Positions 25,607 through 35,300 of a stretch of 64,000 nucleotides of DNA are shown one piece after another; position 1 is the first letter of the stretch, and each line of letters begins with the position of its first letter. The position numbers and the translations under genes are program-made. The stretch is from a virus: the IMG/VR virus record IMGVR_UViG_3300042914_002629, positions 1-64,000 of that record, one strand, 5' to 3'. The notes beneath the pieces were generated by a model. It made no database searches and was not told where the DNA came from. It was given only the letters and a program-made list of their open reading frames with translations.

Positions 25607-25646
25607 GGGGCGGCAGAGGGAGGGCTCAGGCTCCCGCTGCCGCCCC
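25607..25646 (+). terminator. strong hairpin after the tail tube gene
   Basis: GGGGCGGCAG (25607-25616) pairs with CTGCCGCCCC (25637-25646), with an inner GGGAG/CTCCC helix. A second small hairpin (GCACCC/GGGGTGC) sits at 25559-25574. No T-run follows; probably an attenuator or mRNA 3'-end stabiliser lowering read-through to the tape measure. Confidence 0.5.
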
Positions 25647-25668
25647 GCCTCTCCTGAGCGAGGAAGAC

Positions 25669-26076
25669 ATGGCCGATCTGAACCAACTCGACACGAAAAA
25701 GGGTGCCGAAGAGGGGCGCAAGCTTTACCTCAAGCACCCGGTGACCAAAGAGCCGCTGATGACCGATGGCAGCAAGGGGCGCGAGCCCGAGCAGATGTAC
25801 CTGCTCCTGCACGGCCTGGACTCCGACAACTGGGCGCGGCACAACCACTCCCTAACCCAGCGCGTCCTGGCCGCCGAAAAGGATGATATCCAATTCGATG
25901 CCGTGAACGCCCGTAATATCGAGGGCTACGTCAAGATCACCATCGGCTGGCTCATCCAGGAAGATGGCAAGCTGCCCGAGTATTCGGAAGCCGCCGCCAA
26001 GGCGTTCTATTCCAAGTACAAATGGGCTCGTGAGCAGGCGGATAACTTTGCCTCGAACCGGGCAAATTTTATCTAA
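25669..26076 (+). CDS. tail assembly chaperone (G-like)
   Basis: 135 residues, soluble and charged, located between the tube protein and tape measure where lambda gpG lies. It ends at TAA 26074-26076, but a slippery heptamer six bases earlier lets a fraction of ribosomes continue into the -1 frame and make a G-T fusion. These chaperones coat the tape measure before tail assembly. Confidence 0.8.
   Translation: MADLNQLDTKKGAEEGRKLYLKHPVTKEPLMTDGSKGREPEQMYLLLHGLDSDNWARHNHSLTQRVLAAEKDDIQFDAVNARNIEGYVKITIGWLIQEDGKLPEYSEAAAKAFYSKYKWAREQADNFASNRANFI
26064..26070 (+). other. -1 ribosomal slippery heptamer AAATTTT
   Basis: In the zero frame the codons are GCA AAT TTT ATC TAA, so the heptamer has the canonical X XXY YYZ phase (A AAT TTT). 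Slipping back one base re-pairs both tRNAs as AAA TTT. The -1 frame is then open for 135 codons up to 26477. Confidence 0.85.
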
Positions 26077-26477
26077 GGGTCAAGGATCAGCTTAGGGTTT
26101 TTGCCGAAAATCACTTTGCCTATCGCCTGCCTGATAAATCGGGGATCATAAAGTATTTCCATATCAGGCAGGCCGAGAAGCAAACCGGCAAAAAGCTGAT
26201 GCCACCCGAGCCTTGGGTCCACCCCGCCGGAACCTACATTTGGGACTGGTGGCAGGATATGCGACCCAAGGCCGGGAATGGATTTGGCCCCGCTGAAATA
26301 ACCCCCGAACGAATTGTAGCGTGGACCCAACTTTACGGGCTGCGTCTATCCGGCTTTGAGGTAGATTGCCTCATGACGCTGGATAGGGTGTACCTGCGCT
26401 ACATCAGCGACAGGGACGCGACCACCCCGCCCCCGGCGCCGCCGCCGGTCAATGTCACGGAAACCACACCGGCCTGA
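26070..26477 (+). CDS. -1 frame part of tail chaperone fusion (G-T)
   Basis: Reading from 26070 in the -1 frame gives an uninterrupted 135-residue extension (YLRVKDQLRVFAENHFAYRL ... WVHPAGTYIWDWWQDMR), making a fusion of about 269 residues with the protein from 25669. No good start codon or ribosome site exists for it alone before 26199, so frameshifting is the simplest explanation. The T domain recruits tail tube subunits. The C-terminus is Pro-rich. Confidence 0.8.
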   Translation, partial: YLRVKDQLRVFAENHFAYRLPDKSGIIKYFHIRQAEKQTGKKLMPPEPWVHPAGTYIWDWWQDMRPKAGNGFGPAEITPERIVAWTQLYGLRLSGFEVDCLMTLDRVYLRYISDRDATTPPPAPPPVNVTETTPA

Positions 26478-26492
26478 GAGATTTGATCGCCC

Positions 26493-29400
26493 ATGGCCGA
26501 CATCGCCCGCCTTGGATTCCAGATCGACACTTCCCCCATCACGGGGGCGACGGCCGCTATCCAGGGCATGGGCTCTGCCGCGGCCAAGGCCGGCGCCGAC
26601 GTAGCGCAGGCACAGGCCAAGATCGCGGTGGCCGGCAAGCAAGTCGAGGCGGCCGAGCTGGGCGTGGCGGCGGCGACCAGCAAGGCGGCTGCCGAGGCGT
26701 CCAAAGCGGCGGTGGCGGCCACCGGAGAGCAGACCGCACAGGCGAAGCTGGCCCAGCAGCTCAAGCAAGTCGAGGCGGCAGAGGCGCGCCTGGCGGCCGA
26801 GACGGCGCGGGCGACCGCGGCGCAGGCGCAGGCACAGGCGCAGATCGCCCGCACCAATGCCGCCCTCACCTCCCTGGCACAGTCGCAGAAGCGCGCCACC
26901 GAAGAGCTGGTCAATCTCAACCAGCAATTCGCCGCCCTGCGCGGCCCTGTCGACCAGCTCCGAACCGCGTTCGGCGTGCTCATGGCGGCCCTCGGCGTGA
27001 ACAAGCTGATGGACACGGCCATGCAGCTCCAGCGCGTCGAGATGACCTTGCGGTTCGTGACCGGCACCACCGAGGGCGCGCAGAAGGCGTTCGAGGATTT
27101 CTCGAAGCGCGCCGACATGATGGGCGTCGGCATTCTGGAGGCCGCCCCGGCGTTCGCGCAGTTCGCGGCTGCGGCCAAGGTCACGGGCTTGAGCCTGGCG
27201 CAGGCGTCCGACGTGTTCACGGGCGTTTCCTCGGCCATGCTGGTGATGGGCCGGTCGACCAACGACGTGCAGGGCGCCCTGTATGCGCTCCAGCAAATCC
27301 TGTCGAAAAACAAGGTCATGGCCGAGGAAGTCCGGCTCCAGTTCGGCGAGCGGCTTCCGGGCGGCCTGGCGCTGGCGGCGAAGGCGCTCGGCATGACTTC
27401 GGCCCAGTTCAACCAGGCCATGGAGTCCGGCACGCTGGACGCCAAGGAATTTGTCACCAAGGTGGGCGGCTACCTCAAGGATCAGTTCGCCCCCGACCTG
27501 GCCAATTCGACCGACAACGCCACCCGCAAGCTGTCCGAGCTGGAGAATGCGTGGCTCCATGTGCAGGAGTCGGTGATCAAGGGCGGCTTCGGCGACGCCA
27601 TGATCAGCACCCTCACGCAGCTCACGGCTGCGCTTCAGAGCGGCCCGCTGGTGGCGGGCGCCACGGCGCTGGGCGCCGCCTTCGGTCTGCTGGCCCACAA
27701 CCTCGACATCCTGTCGATCGCCGCGGGCGGCTTCATCGCGCTGAAGCTGTTCAACGTGTTCTCTGGATTGCAGCTTGTCCAGAATATGGCGACGGCCTTC
27801 CGCTTCGTGGGCGTTCAGGCGACCGCCGCGGCCTTCGCGGTGCGCGGCCTCGGGGCGGCCATGGCCTTCCTGAACAGCACGGCCGGCATCGCCACCCTGA
27901 TCACGGCCGGCGTCGCGGCGTTCGTTATGCTGAACCGCGAGGTCGACTACGCCACCGACAACACGGGCCTCTATGCCAAGTCGCTGGAGCAGGCCAACAC
28001 CCTGCTGGGATACATCCCGCACAACGCCCGGAGCGCGCAGCAGAGCATTTCTGACCTGACCGACGAAACGATCCGCGGTGCCCGAGCGACCGCGCAGGCG
28101 GCCCTGGATGAGGCGAACCGCAAGCTGCCGGGCGCCCGGCAGAACATCGCCGATCTGGTGCAGCCCTTCGCGGTCGCCGCACGCAACAACATCAACCAGG
28201 CGCGGTCGCGCGGCCTGCCCCCGCGTCCCGAGTGGGCGGATAACGCTGAATTCCTGGACAAGATCGTCAAGGATAAGGGGCCGCAGAGCATCGAAGAGAT
28301 GCAAAAGCTGTTCGGCGTTATCCAGAACATGCGGGAAGAGTGGGTCAAACTCGGCAACGACCCCGGCATGTTCTCCACCCTCAACACCGGGCTGGTGGAA
28401 GCGAACAAGGGCTTTGAGCTGCAACAGAACACGGTCACCAACAACACCGAGATCGTGTCCAAGTACGACTCCATGATCCGCCGGACGGCCGAGGGCATGG
28501 ATGGGCTGTGGCGCGCGCAAAACCGCATGGAAGCCGGCCGGATGGGCGGCCCCGGCGCCATGGGCGATATCCAGTCCGGCATCAACGCGGTCACGGCCAA
28601 GGATTTCGCCAACGCCAACGGCGCCGCCAATGCGCTGAAGACCGGCGGCGTCGAGGGGCTGAAGGATTTCAATGCGGCGCTGAAGGAAACCAACGACGGC
28701 ACGAAGGAAGCCGATCGGATCTTCAAGGCGTATCAGGCCACCATCGGCATCACCGGAACCCAGGTCGCCACGGTCAGTGAGGCGCTGAACAGCAGCAACA
28801 CCCGGCTCCGGCTGGCCGCGCAGGCGTCGCAGGTCGCCGCCCAGCAGCTCGCCAAGCTGAACGCCGAGACCGACAAAAACGAGAAGCTGGAGCAGGCGGC
28901 GGTTCGCATCCGCGACCAGGCCACGGGCGGCCTGTCGACGCTGAACAAGCGGCTGCTGGAAGCCCAGCAGCTCTTGGCGTCGGGGCACATCACCCTGGCC
29001 GAATTCCGGGGCGAGCTGGACGACATCAACTCAGATGGCCTCGACAAGTACCGGGCCGCCCTCCAAAACCACCAGAAGGACGTAGCCAACTCGATCAAGC
29101 TTCAGCTCATCGCCAATGCCACGCTGGCCGATGGCCTCACCAACATGGGCGCCGCCTTCGCTGGGATGCTCGGCACGGTGGAGACCGCCATGCAGGCGCT
29201 TCTGGCGCGCGGAGTGAAGGCCGGCGGCATCCTGGCCGCTGTCTCCATGGCGGCACAGGGCGCGATCGACTGGGCGCAATCCTTCCTGCCCGCGGCCTCG
29301 ACCACCACGACCACGTCGTCGGTGGATCAGGTGCTCAAGGACATGAAGGATATACAGGACAAGATCAATAGGGCGAAAGAGACGCCACAGGAGAAGGTTG

Positions 29401-30995
29401 AGCGGACCTATGCGAAGCAAAAGGGCGGGCTGCAAGAACAGATCGACGGCCAAAATCGCCTCGCCGCTGCGTATGCCAAGGGTTCCGATGCTGTTCGCCA
29501 GATTGAACAGGAGAATGCTCGGCTCGCCGCTATTCAGGAGCTACAGGGCAAGAAATACACGCCCGACCAGATCAAGAGCCTCACGGACCTAATCAACACG
29601 CTCTACAAGGCGAAGGACGCCTCGGAAGCCCTCCGCACCGCCATGAACGTGCGCGAGGGGATCGGCCGCGATGCCGAGGATGCCCAACTGTCCATCCGCA
29701 TGGTCGGCGCGTCCGAACAGCAGGTAGCGGTTGAAACCCGCCTGCTGGACATCCGGCGCCAGCTTGAGGCGGCCGGCGCGTCCAAGGAAGATGCACTGGC
29801 CAAGGCCGAGAGTTTCCGCCCCTCGATCGAGGGCCTGGAAGAGACCCGGCGCCACGCCAAGATGCTCCAGGAGTCCTTTGATGGTGTGGGAGCGTCCTTC
29901 ACCACATTCCTCACCGATCTGACTGGCGGCACGAAGACCGCGACCGAAAGCCTTCAAGGTCTGCTGGACAGCTTGCTCCAGCTCGCAAACCAGCAAATCC
30001 TGGCGCCCGCCCTCAAGACCGGCTTCTCGTACCTTGGCAAGATGGGGATGGACGCGCTCGGGATCAGCCTGCCCGGCAGCGACGCGGCCGACACCGGCGG
30101 CTTGCTCGACAAGACCACAGTCACCGCCACCACGGCCGTGATCAATGTCCAGACCCTCGCGGCGCCGAGCGGCCTCGGCGGACTGCTGGGCGGCGGCATC
30201 CCAGATCGGCCGGACCTGGCGGCAAACCAGAACGCCCCCAAGGCGGGCATCGCGGGCGGCTCGGGCTTCCCGACACTGGGCGGCGGCGTGGGCAGCGACA
30301 CGCTGGAGACCACCGGCGCGAAGCTGGCGGGCCAGGCGGCGACCTTCACCGATGGGTTCAGCAAGACCCTGAACGCCATCGGCATGGGGATGCAGCAGTC
30401 CGGCAGCGGCTTCCTGTCAGTGTTCGGCCAGGCGCTTCAAGGCATCGTCCAGGGCCTCGGCGGCGGCAACGGCGGCGGCATCCTCGGGTCCATCGGCACG
30501 TTCGTGGTCGGCATGTTCGGCGGCGGCTCCACGCCGCCCGGCATCGGCGCTCCGGGCACCGGCGGCAGCATGGCGGCGGCCTACCACACCGGCGGCATCG
30601 TGGGCACCTCCGGCGGCGCGCCGCGGCGCATGGCGATGTCCTGGGATGGCGCGCCGAAGCTGCACGGCGGCGGCATCATCGGACTTGCGCAGGATGAGGT
30701 GCGGGCCGTGCTGAAGCGCAAGGAAGAGGTGATCACCCCCGAAGACGCGCGGCACACCCTGAACGGCGGCCGGTGGGCCTCCAACAGCAACACCCGCCCG
30801 GTGACCAACGTCGATGTACACAACTACTCCGGCCAAGAGACCACGCAGACCCAAACCCCGAATTCGACCGGCGGCGTGGATGTGACCGTGATGATCGGCA
30901 AGGCTGTGGCCTCGGAAGCCGGCCGGCGCGGCTCGCCCGTGAACAAGTCGCTGTCGCAGAACTACAACGCCTCCACCACACTTAGGACGCGCTGA
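26493..30995 (+). CDS. tape measure protein
   Basis: 1500 residues. An Ala-rich coiled coil (residues 20-160) leads into the tape-measure domain (GMTSAQFNQAMESGTLDAKE near residue 310) followed by hydrophobic segments (residues 395-470) that may enter the host membrane. Further coiled coils run to residue 1190, and a Gly-rich C-terminus with AYHTGGIVGTSGG is typical of lambda H-like proteins. At the usual 1.5 angstrom per residue this implies a tail near 225 nm. No lytic transglycosylase motif noticed. Confidence 0.9.
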   Translation: MADIARLGFQIDTSPITGATAAIQGMGSAAAKAGADVAQAQAKIAVAGKQVEAAELGVAAATSKAAAEASKAAVAATGEQTAQAKLAQQLKQVEAAEARLAAETARATAAQAQAQAQIARTNAALTSLAQSQKRATEELVNLNQQFAALRGPVDQLRTAFGVLMAALGVNKLMDTAMQLQRVEMTLRFVTGTTEGAQKAFEDFSKRADMMGVGILEAAPAFAQFAAAAKVTGLSLAQASDVFTGVSSAMLVMGRSTNDVQGALYALQQILSKNKVMAEEVRLQFGERLPGGLALAAKALGMTSAQFNQAMESGTLDAKEFVTKVGGYLKDQFAPDLANSTDNATRKLSELENAWLHVQESVIKGGFGDAMISTLTQLTAALQSGPLVAGATALGAAFGLLAHNLDILSIAAGGFIALKLFNVFSGLQLVQNMATAFRFVGVQATAAAFAVRGLGAAMAFLNSTAGIATLITAGVAAFVMLNREVDYATDNTGLYAKSLEQANTLLGYIPHNARSAQQSISDLTDETIRGARATAQAALDEANRKLPGARQNIADLVQPFAVAARNNINQARSRGLPPRPEWADNAEFLDKIVKDKGPQSIEEMQKLFGVIQNMREEWVKLGNDPGMFSTLNTGLVEANKGFELQQNTVTNNTEIVSKYDSMIRRTAEGMDGLWRAQNRMEAGRMGGPGAMGDIQSGINAVTAKDFANANGAANALKTGGVEGLKDFNAALKETNDGTKEADRIFKAYQATIGITGTQVATVSEALNSSNTRLRLAAQASQVAAQQLAKLNAETDKNEKLEQAAVRIRDQATGGLSTLNKRLLEAQQLLASGHITLAEFRGELDDINSDGLDKYRAALQNHQKDVANSIKLQLIANATLADGLTNMGAAFAGMLGTVETAMQALLARGVKAGGILAAVSMAAQGAIDWAQSFLPAASTTTTTSSVDQVLKDMKDIQDKINRAKETPQEKVERTYAKQKGGLQEQIDGQNRLAAAYAKGSDAVRQIEQENARLAAIQELQGKKYTPDQIKSLTDLINTLYKAKDASEALRTAMNVREGIGRDAEDAQLSIRMVGASEQQVAVETRLLDIRRQLEAAGASKEDALAKAESFRPSIEGLEETRRHAKMLQESFDGVGASFTTFLTDLTGGTKTATESLQGLLDSLLQLANQQILAPALKTGFSYLGKMGMDALGISLPGSDAADTGGLLDKTTVTATTAVINVQTLAAPSGLGGLLGGGIPDRPDLAANQNAPKAGIAGGSGFPTLGGGVGSDTLETTGAKLAGQAATFTDGFSKTLNAIGMGMQQSGSGFLSVFGQALQGIVQGLGGGNGGGILGSIGTFVVGMFGGGSTPPGIGAPGTGGSMAAAYHTGGIVGTSGGAPRRMAMSWDGAPKLHGGGIIGLAQDEVRAVLKRKEEVITPEDARHTLNGGRWASNSNTRPVTNVDVHNYSGQETTQTQTPNSTGGVDVTVMIGKAVASEAGRRGSPVNKSLSQNYNASTTLRTR

Positions 30996-30996
30996 C

Positions 30997-31422
30997 ATGC
31001 CCATCATGACCTGGGACGCTCGGCTTCCCCAACAGGTGATGGTGCCTGGATACGAAGAGTCCCCCGCCACCAACGTGGTCCGGTCGCAGCCCGGTCGCGG
31101 CCCGGCGATATCGCGCCCGCGCACCAGCTCCAACAGCTCGCCGCTGAAGTGTTCCGTCATCCTGCATCATTGGCAGACCCAGGTGCTCATGGATTTCCAC
31201 CGGGTGACCCTGGCGAAGGGCCTGTGGCCGTTCCGGTTCCCGCAGCCGCGCCTGCACAACCAACCGCTCTTGGACGACAACCTCGATCCGATCCTTGCGG
31301 AGTCCGGCGACCAAATCCTGATCGGCGCCATGATCATCGTCATGATGCCGACCGTGCCAAAGCTGGTGCCCATGACCCCGGTCACGTGGACTGCGGCCCT
31401 AGACCTTGAGGTAATGCCGTGA
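30997..31422 (+). CDS. minor tail protein
   Basis: 141 residues following the tape measure by one base. Pro-rich, beta-type sequence (VILHHWQTQVLMDFHRVTLA ... VTWTAALDLEVMP), in the position of lambda gpM/distal-tail proteins. Overlaps the next start by 4 bases (GTGA). Confidence 0.65.
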   Translation: MPIMTWDARLPQQVMVPGYEESPATNVVRSQPGRGPAISRPRTSSNSSPLKCSVILHHWQTQVLMDFHRVTLAKGLWPFRFPQPRLHNQPLLDDNLDPILAESGDQILIGAMIIVMMPTVPKLVPMTPVTWTAALDLEVMP

Positions 31423-31946
31423 GCCGCGTCCTTTCGATCACGCTGCGCCAGGCCATCTTCGCCCAAACGACCGATCGCGTCGCGGCGGTGCTGATCACGT
31501 TCTTTCACCCGGATCTGGTGGAGCCGATCCGCATCTCGACCGACCCGACGCAGCGCATCTCGGAAACGGAGCTGATCTACGGCACCATCAGCCGCGGCGA
31601 CCAGTTCGTTTTCATCCCCGTGAATGCGATCTATCCCGATGATCAGGACGAGAGCGCGCCGCGGGCCAAGCTGTCGATGGACAATATCTCGCTGGCGGGC
31701 TTGCAAGAGGGCGTGTTCCGCGTTAGCGACCTGTTGCAGCTCGCCCCGACCCCGGCGGCGGTGCTCATTGAGGTGGTCCTGTCGAGCACGCCAGACCTTG
31801 TTGAGGTGGCCTGGGATGAGCTGATGATGACCCGAGCGACCTTCAATTTCGAGACCGTGGAGATCGAGATGTCGATGGACAATTTCGCCACGGAGCCGTT
31901 CCCCTCGGGCATGTTCACGCCCGGCAGCTTCCCGACCCTGTTCTGA
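31419..31946 (+). CDS. DUF1833 minor tail protein (gpL-like)
   Basis: 175 residues. RVLSITLRQAIFAQTTDRVA and IRISTDPTQRISETELIYGT, with YPDDQDESAPRAKLSMDNIS, fit the DUF1833 phage tail family. It lies exactly between the distal tail protein and the NlpC/P60 protein, the lambda L position. GTG start overlapping the previous stop. Confidence 0.8.
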   Translation: MSRVLSITLRQAIFAQTTDRVAAVLITFFHPDLVEPIRISTDPTQRISETELIYGTISRGDQFVFIPVNAIYPDDQDESAPRAKLSMDNISLAGLQEGVFRVSDLLQLAPTPAAVLIEVVLSSTPDLVEVAWDELMMTRATFNFETVEIEMSMDNFATEPFPSGMFTPGSFPTLF

Positions 31947-32362
31947 TGGAACACTGGTCGACTCCCTTCCTCGGGCTGCCGTGGCTCGCTAAGGGCCGCA
32001 GCCGCGCAGGCGTGGACTGCTGGGGCTTGTGCTACCTGGCGAACCTGGAAGGTCGCGGCGTCCGGCTGCCGACCTACGCCGAGACCTACGCCAGGCCGGA
32101 GGATTCCGAGCACCTGGCGGCGGTGATCGACGCCGAGCTGTCGGATCTGGTGCATCCGATCGAGCCCGAAGCCGTCCAGACCTGGGATTTCATCTTGCTT
32201 CGCGAGGGCCATTGGCCGACGCATATCGGGCTGGTCACATCGCCGGGTAAATTCTTGCATATCGAGACCGACGACACCTCGCGGGTGCAGCGATATCTGG
32301 ACAACGAATTCAAGCGGCGCGTCGTGGGCTTCTACCGCCTGACCGGAGGCGCCTGTGCTTGA
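31946..32362 (+). CDS. NlpC/P60-type tail peptidase (gpK-like)
   Basis: 138 residues. Catalytic Cys25 in AGVDCWGL, His93 in THIGLV and a third polar residue at His105 (KFLHIE) make a complete C40 cysteine peptidase triad. It probably trims peptidoglycan during DNA entry and aids tip assembly. Overlaps the hub protein gene by 8 bases. Confidence 0.85.
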   Translation: MEHWSTPFLGLPWLAKGRSRAGVDCWGLCYLANLEGRGVRLPTYAETYARPEDSEHLAAVIDAELSDLVHPIEPEAVQTWDFILLREGHWPTHIGLVTSPGKFLHIETDDTSRVQRYLDNEFKRRVVGFYRLTGGACA

Positions 32363-35300
32363 CCTGTACCAGAGCGACATGCTGGAAGCCGCGCTGCCGG
32401 ACAGCATCCGCGTGGTGGCGCGCCGCAATCCCCTGATGATCGAGCGGGTGGAAATCCGCTGCCCTGTCGGCATGACCTTGGCCGAGATGGTGGCCACCTG
32501 TTTCGACGGGAAGATGGACCCGATCCTTCGGAGCCACGGCACCGCGAAGATCGGCGACCACGAAATCCCGTCGAACCTGTGGCATGTGGTCAAGCCCAAG
32601 CTGGGCGCCGATGTCAATTTCATGCTGGTGCCGCAGGGCGGCATCGGCCGGACGCTCCTGGGGATCGCGCTGGTGGTGGCGGTGGCGTTCGCTGCCCCGT
32701 ACCTGGCCGGCGCGCTGTTGCCCCTCACAGCCGCCGCTGCCGCCGCCGGGTCCGCTGCTGCCGCGGGCACCATGGCGGCCACCACGGCGCTGATCACGGC
32801 GGGGATCAGCTTCGCCGGAAACATGCTGCTGAATGCCCTGATCCCCATCAGGCAGCCTGCGCTGGCCTCCCGGCAGCAGTCGCAGACCTACTCCATCGGT
32901 GGCTCCCGGAATACCGCAAGCCCGTGGGGCGCCATCCCTGCGCTGCTGGGGCGCCATCGCGTGGCCCCGCTCTACGCGGCCAGGGCCTACACCGAAGCGT
33001 CCGGCAATGACCAGTGGCTCCGGCTGCTGTTCGTGTTCGGCTATGGCCCCATCCGCATCGAAGACATCCTGATCGGCCAAACGTCGATCGCGGATTTCGA
33101 TGATGTCCAGATGGAGATCAGGGAAGGGCTCCCCGGCGACGCGCCGATCACGCTCTACCCCGGCCAGGTGTTGGAACAGCAGCTCAACCTGGCGCTGCAC
33201 GAAGGCTCGGCCCCGGTGGTCACGCGCAGCGACCCCGACGCCGATGAGCTGTCCATTGACTGGACCTATCCCGGCGGGCTGGTCAAGATGTCGAGCAAGG
33301 GCAAGCCGAAAGAGACCAGCACCGTGATCACGGTGGAATACCGGCTGGTCGGCAACCTGACCTGGGTTAGCCTCGGCACGTTCGACATCAGCGAGTCCAA
33401 GCAAGAGCCCTTCCGCATCGGCAAGGTCTGGAGCGTCCCGCGCGGGCAATATGATGTCCGTCTCCAGAATATCGATGACCAGAGCGACACCCCCAACCCG
33501 ATCTGGTCATCCCTGCGCACCATCCGCCATGAGGTGCCCTTCACCTTCTCCAAGCCGCTGGCGCTGCTGGCGATGCGGATCAAGGCACAAGGCCAGCTCA
33601 ACGGCGTGGTGGACACGCTGTCGGCCATCGCCACCTCCCGTTGCAAGGCGTGGAACGGCTCGGCGTGGATCGACAACGTCGAGACCAGCGCGCCGGCCGA
33701 CCTGTACCGCTACGTTCTCCAGCACCCGGCCAACGCGCTGCCGCGATCGGACGCGCAGATCGACCTGCCCACCCTACAGGCGTGGAAGACCGACAACGTC
33801 GCCAAGGGCCTGGAATTCAACATGAACCGCGACGCCGCGGCTTCGGTGCTGGATACTCTGGCCGATGTCGCCGCCGCCGGGCGCGCGAGCCCGACCCGCC
33901 CCAACGGCAAATGGTCGGTGATTATCGACAAGCCGCAGGACGAGATCGCGGACCTGTTCACGGAGCGCAACTCCTGGGATTTCCAGGTGGAGCGCAACTA
34001 CCGCACCATCCCCGACGCCTGGCGCATCCGCTTCGTGGACCGCCAATACAACTGGAAGCAAGACGAACGGATCGTGTACCGCGAAGGGGTGACCCCCGAG
34101 GCGGCGACCGATTTCGAGGGGATCGAGCTGCGCGGCGTGACCGACGCGGGCAAGCTGTGGACCGAAGGGCAGCGGCGGTTCCGCGAGCTGATCGTGCGGG
34201 CCGACACCTATTCGTTCTCGACCACCTGGGAAAGCCTGCGCGTCACGCGCGGCGACCGGATCAAGGTCCAGTCGGATGTGACCCGCTGGGGCATCGCCGC
34301 CGGGCGCGTGAAGGATATCACCGGGACCATCATCGAGCTGGATGATGAAGTCGAGATGGAGGCCGGACACACCTATTCGCTGCGGTGGCGCAACGGCATC
34401 ACCGGCGCGTCTGTTGTGCTGGATGTAGTCAACCAGCCCGGCAAGCGCATGAGCGTCCGCGTGCTGGGCGCCGAGCGGCCGGCGGTGGGCGACATATGGA
34501 TGTTCGGACTCCAGGCGTTCGAGAGCCACGACCTGATCATCAAAGCGATCGAGCCGGGCGAAGACCTGACCGCCAAGATCACCGCGGTGGACTACGGCCA
34601 GCCCTACATTGATGAGGCCGACGATCTGGTGCCGCCCGAGTGGGTTCCGCGCCAGCCGCTCCCCGATCGCAACGTGCCCGCGGTCCCGATCATCATCGGG
34701 GTCACCTCCGGCAACACATCGCAAGTGGTGGGCGACGACGGCACGGTCTACTCGCCCGTTGGTGTGGGCCTGGCCGCCGGGCAGGGCGCCGAGACCCCCA
34801 CGGCCGGTTTCCAGGTACGGCACCGCTACCAAGGCTCCACGCTGCCCTGGAAGGTGCAGGACGTGGCCGGCGGCGCCTACACCACCACGCTGGCGGGCTA
34901 TGTCTTTGAAGACCTGATCGAGGTAAGCGCCCGCGCTCTGAGCCGCGATGGCGTGCCCTCGGCATGGACCGACCCGCCCGTGGACCACACGGTCGCCGCG
35001 CGCAGCGTGGTCCCGCCCAACCCCAACAGCCTCACGGTGGTGCGGCAGAATTCGGGGATGCGAACCTTCTCGTGGACCCTCGCCGACCCCGAGGGCGACG
35101 GGCCGCCGCCGGACCTGGCCGGCTACCGCATCCGGTCGCGCGCCGGCTCGGGCTGGACCTGGAACGACCTTACGCCCCTGAACGATGGGCTGCTGCTGTC
35201 GTCGCCCTACGAGACCGGGGCGCCTGGCGCCGCCGGCCCGTACACCTTCGGCATCGCCGCCTACAACCGCTCCGGGCTGGTAAGTGCTGTGCCCTTCGTG

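Noticed and set aside
26346-28988. 880-residue open frame on the minus strand
   Set aside because: Lies wholly opposite the tape measure gene; Leu/Arg/Gly/His-rich shadow composition and no ribosome site.
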